DNA of 64,000 nt from Flavobacteriia bacterium (GTDB taxonomy: Bacteria > Bacteroidota > Bacteroidia > Flavobacteriales > Flavobacteriaceae). The stretch covers positions 1-64,000 of the forward strand of contig JAABRF010000006.1 in the NCBI GenBank assembly GCA_011391075.1, written 5' to 3'. How positions within the stretch are numbered: the first letter of the stretch is position 1; every line of letters starts with the position of its first letter. The position numbers and the translations under genes are program-made. Below, one piece after another: positions 62,485 through 64,000 of the stretch. Under the pieces are notes generated by a model. That model was not told where the DNA came from. It saw only the letters and a program-made list of their open reading frames with translations, and did not search any database.

Positions 62485-63759
62485 TTAATCGATTATATCA
62501 AATCCAGTGTATTTCACCAAAACATTGGGGATTTTAATTCCCTCAGGGGTTTGATAATTTTCCAATAATCCTGCCATAATACGTGGCAATGCCAATGAAC
62601 TTCCATTGAGCGTATGTGCCAATTGAGAATTGCCATTGGCATCTTTGTATCTCAATTTCAACCTATTAGCTTGGAAGGTTTCAAAATTTGAAACGGAACT
62701 TACTTCCAACCACTTTTCTTGAGCTGTAGAATACACTTCAAAATCATACGTCAGTGATGAAGTAAAACCCATATCACCTCCACAAAGGCGGAGAATTCTA
62801 AAAGGTAATTTGAGCTCTCTCAACAATTCTTTCACGTGATCTACCATTGTTTCTAAAGCTTGGTAGGAACGATCAGGATGTTCAATGCGTACGATTTCCA
62901 CTTTATCAAATTGATGCAAGCGATTCAAACCTCTCACATGAGCACCATACGAACCTGCTTCTCTTCTAAAACAAGGTGTATAGGCTGTATTCATAATTGG
63001 AAAATCCGTTTCTTTCAAAATCACATCTCTGTAGAAATTGGTCACAGGTACTTCGGCTGTTGGAATTAAATATAAATTATCTAAGGTACAATGATACATT
63101 TGCCCTTCTTTATCGGGTAATTGACCTGTTCCATAACCGGAAGCTTCATTAACCACATAAGGCGGTTGCACTTCTTCATATCCGGCTGCCGAGTTTTTAT
63201 CTAAAAAATAAGCGATTAAAGCTCTTTGTAATTTAGCTCCTTTACCTCTATAAACCGGAAAACCGGCTCCTGTAATTTTATTCCCCAATTCAAAATCAAT
63301 AATGTTGTATTTTTGAGCTAAATCCCAATGAGGTACAGCACCATCGTGTAATACAGGTATATCAATTTCGCGGAAAACTTGTTCATTATCTTCCGGCATT
63401 TTACCTTCAGGAACAGATTGATGTGGAATATTGGGGATTTTATACAAAGCATCTTGTAATAATTTTGCCCATTCATCCGACTTGTCTCCAAATAATTTGA
63501 TTTGGTCTTTTAATTCGACTGTTTTGGGTTTCATTTCATTGGCTTCTGCCGTTTTTCCTTGTTGGAATAAGGAGCCTATTTCCTTGGAAATGCGGTTGAG
63601 TTCAGCTTGAGCCATCTCAAAAGCAGTAAGTGCTTCGCGACGTTCCGCGTCTAAATTAAGGACAGAATCTACTAATTCCAAACCGTTTTTCAAATTTCTC
63701 TTGGCTAAACCTGCCAGGACTTTTTCTTTGTTTTCTTTGATGAAGTTGATGGTTAACAT
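62485..63759 (-). CDS. serS: Seryl-tRNA synthetase
   Basis: This 424-residue class IIa synthetase has the N-terminal coiled-coil arm (about 25-105), the TAEVPVTNFYRD motif, motif 2 FRREAGSYGAHVRGLNRLHQF and motif 3 ending NGSSLALPRIMAGLLENYQ. Length is standard. It charges tRNA-Ser and tRNA-Sec. It is monocistronic; a bidirectional terminator separates it from the small-protein gene. Confidence 0.97.
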   Translation of the reverse strand: MLTINFIKENKEKVLAGLAKRNLKNGLELVDSVLNLDAERREALTAFEMAQAELNRISKEIGSLFQQGKTAEANEMKPKTVELKDQIKLFGDKSDEWAKLLQDALYKIPNIPHQSVPEGKMPEDNEQVFREIDIPVLHDGAVPHWDLAQKYNIIDFELGNKITGAGFPVYRGKGAKLQRALIAYFLDKNSAAGYEEVQPPYVVNEASGYGTGQLPDKEGQMYHCTLDNLYLIPTAEVPVTNFYRDVILKETDFPIMNTAYTPCFRREAGSYGAHVRGLNRLHQFDKVEIVRIEHPDRSYQALETMVDHVKELLRELKLPFRILRLCGGDMGFTSSLTYDFEVYSTAQEKWLEVSSVSNFETFQANRLKLRYKDANGNSQLAHTLNGSSLALPRIMAGLLENYQTPEGIKIPNVLVKYTGFDIID

Positions 63760-64000
63760 ACCTATGGATTTAAAATTGTAGGTTTAAAGAATAATGCTTG
63801 GAACTATTTAAAAATAAACCTATTTAAGATACATTTCTTAAAAACACAAATTAAGGGATTAAACTGCGGATAGGCAAGTTTGTAGAAAAAAAAATGAAAA
63901 AATGACATTATCTCTCTCTAAGTAAATGACTTAATGTCTGATAATAGTTAAAATATTCTAAAAAATATGACAGAAATTCATGGTATTAGGATTGGTATAA

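Noticed and set aside
63967-64000. ATG starting an open frame at the window end (MTEIHGIRIG)
   Set aside because: Only 11 codons visible. The sequence also resembles a dispersed intergenic motif (ATGGTATTAGGATTGG), so a gene start cannot be supported.

Overview
This window is AT-rich chromosomal DNA from a Bacteroidota bacterium, most likely a member of the Flavobacteriia. Four things point there. Many genes belong to families typical of the phylum (DUF4296, DUF4837, DUF5687, DUF4249, Porin_10, STN/carboxypeptidase-regulatory TonB receptors, and an M1 peptidase with a type IX secretion C-terminal sorting domain). Shine-Dalgarno sequences are generally lacking. Promoter candidates fit the Bacteroidota -7 consensus TAnnTTTG with an upstream TTG. 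Short dispersed intergenic motifs typical of these genomes are also present. I see no phage, insertion sequence, CRISPR array or integron.

Layout. (1) 1-6100 is a sulfur-metabolism operon. It encodes a molybdopterin oxidoreductase of the PsrA/PhsA type (5' end cut off by the window), a four-cluster ferredoxin PsrB, an NrfD-type membrane subunit PsrC, two half-size YeeE/YedE sulfur-transport proteins, and two membrane-anchored rhodanese-fold proteins, then a strong terminator. Both rhodaneses lack the catalytic-loop cysteine, yet both end in the same Gly-rich tail GGGDEGC with cysteine as the last residue. (2) 6142-6372 is an 11-unit, 21-bp tandem repeat. (3) 6489-26901 carries housekeeping and accessory genes: a SNF2 helicase behind a DUF4296 lipoprotein, a large envelope protein, a DUF5687 ABC exporter, an MFS transporter, the fused acyl-CoA mutase IcmF, a TolC-type channel, a tRNA-Gly/tRNA-Leu unit, an M28 peptidase and a zinc-finger protein. 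(4) 27004-27125 holds a candidate small RNA with its own promoter and terminator, downstream of aspS. (5) 27273-53460 includes aspS, a Porin_10 protein, rnhB, rseP, an M1 aminopeptidase, a SCO protein, plsC, an MltD-like transglycosylase, DUF4837, a solo Aer-type PAS protein, pbpC, a Cys/Met PLP lyase divergent from an Lrp regulator, YceI, two DUF3857 transglutaminase-like paralogues, dtd, rsgA and a desaturase. (6) 53781-60460 has tRNA-Asp and a four-gene TonB-dependent receptor operon. (7) 60881-63759 has glutaryl-CoA dehydrogenase, a 47-residue protein behind a sigma-54-like promoter, and serS.

How the genes work together. The clearest functional unit is the sulfur operon. Its subunits make a membrane-bound molybdoenzyme that would reduce (or oxidise) a sulfur compound at the quinone pool. 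The YeeE/YedE pair would move sulfane sulfur or thiosulfate across the inner membrane. The two rhodanese-like proteins could relay sulfur between them on C-terminal cysteine arms, by analogy with the SoxY GGCGG arm. The TonB operon is a nutrient or metallophore uptake locus of unknown substrate. IcmF and GcdH belong to branched-chain and lysine/aromatic acyl-CoA metabolism but are not adjacent.

All calls were made by reading the sequence. No database search was possible, and functions inferred only from family resemblance are marked as such.
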